A stretch of 64,000 bases of DNA. Origin: Glandiceps talaboti (taxonomy: Eukaryota; Hemichordata; Enteropneusta; Spengelidae). The position numbers were made by a program, and so were the translations under genes. Numbering within the stretch: the first letter of the stretch is position 1; each line of letters begins with the position of its first letter. Below the pieces are notes generated by a model. The model was not told where the DNA came from and did no database searches. It worked only from the letters and a program-made list of their open reading frames with translations. Location of the stretch: the NCBI RefSeq assembly GCF_964340395.1, contig NC_135551.1, forward strand, positions 5,365,463 through 5,429,462, written 5' to 3'. Below are positions 63,351 to 64,000 of the stretch, in pieces.

Positions 63351-64000
63351 ACATACAATTGAAGTGACCGTGGAATAACTAATTGTCTAATAATACAATC
63401 CTTAGCTAGAGCAGACTTTCCCGACGGTGACCATAAATGATACATAAATGACTTTCAGTGGAATTAAGTGACCTTTGAACCGACGACCTCTCTTTCTAGC
63501 ATGACAACGTGCACACGATGCTACAATATCTGTGATATCCTTATTCATCCCATCCCAATAATATCGTGATCGAATTGCATATAAACATCGCGACGTCCCG
63601 AGATGACCTCCTGTTACGTCATCGTGAATCCGCTTTATTACATACAATTGAAGTGACCGTGGAATAACTAATTGTCTAATACAATCCTTAGCTAGAGCAG
63701 ACTTTCCCGACGGTGACCATAAATGATACAAAATTCCATTGAGCAACAAATAATTTGCCTGCGTGTTTGCGATACGTTTAGCCAACTTTTTATCATTTGG
63801 TAAATCCCCACTTGTTAAGAACTTAATCATCGGAACTAAATGACTGTCACTATGCTGTAAGCGCGAAATTCTATCAGCTGTCGTATTGGAATGTAAGTCA
63901 TCATTGAGTACGCAATCATCATTTACTGTGACTGACCCCTGGGATTGACTATCAGTACTAGTCTCAACACTATTTGTACTGGCAACCGTTGCTAAGGTGT
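63351..64000 (-). mobile_element. Gypsy-type retrotransposon pol fragment with internal duplication
   Basis: Upstream part of the same pol: from the right edge it reads DRISRLQHSDSHLVPMIKFL, ANYLLLNGILYHLW and the H2C2 segment (CARCHARKRGRRF). A stretch of about 290 bp is present twice (63351-63445 plus 62705-62891, against 63446-63735), so the zinc-finger region occurs two times and the order is broken. The element continues beyond the right edge, where RNase H and reverse transcriptase would be expected. Confidence 0.85.

Overview
The window is AT-rich animal nuclear DNA. The evidence is spliced minus-strand genes with GT-AG introns, long GTAT, TA, CA and CAA microsatellites, and fragments of several metazoan transposon classes: a Gypsy-type retrotransposon, non-LTR elements, a Penelope-like element and a terminal-inverted-repeat DNA element. 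Gene content (multi-Ig receptors with tyrosine-motif tails and short WSCD-type sulfotransferases) suggests a marine invertebrate, possibly an invertebrate deuterostome or a spiralian. The sequence alone does not name the species.

The layout is about three tandem copies, roughly 20 kb each, of one cassette: an intronless Ig-domain receptor on the plus strand and a four-exon type II membrane sulfotransferase on the minus strand. Unit 1 (about 1.4-24.5 kb) has sulfotransferase exon 1 of a gene running off the left edge (1998-2151), receptor Ig-A1 (4614-6344), a chimeric receptor pseudogene (9350-11012), a truncated copy of a TIR element, and the complete sulfotransferase ST1 (16828-24678). Unit 2 (about 24-43 kb) has Ig-A2 (27203-29020), a one-Ig pseudogene (30467-31600), minisatellite arrays, a full TIR element (36901-39259), and a sulfotransferase reduced to exon 1 by a deletion (43217-43370). 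Unit 3 (about 43-62 kb) has the most complete receptor, Ig-B (48223-50295, 690 aa), another TIR element, and the complete sulfotransferase ST2 (57312-62228), with a Penelope-like element in its last-but-one intron region and a Gypsy fragment directly upstream. The right end (62.3-64 kb) is Gypsy pol sequence interrupted by a 5'-truncated LINE.

The receptors share a plan: signal peptide, three Ig domains, Ser/Thr-rich stalk, one transmembrane helix and a cytoplasmic tail. Ig-B ends in two motifs shaped like an ITIM (LTYLDL) and an ITSM/ITIM (TVYAEL), 27 residues apart. Ig-A1 and Ig-A2 have lost this end through a shared frameshift in an A10 run, giving a long-tail/short-tail pair of the kind seen in paired inhibitory and non-inhibitory immune receptors. 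The sulfotransferases carry readable PAPS-binding motifs. Any functional link between receptor and sulfotransferase is inference; what the sequence shows is that they duplicate together.

Open reading frames made of YVCM, HTYI, YIYI, SVCL or similar runs are translations of microsatellites and are not genes.
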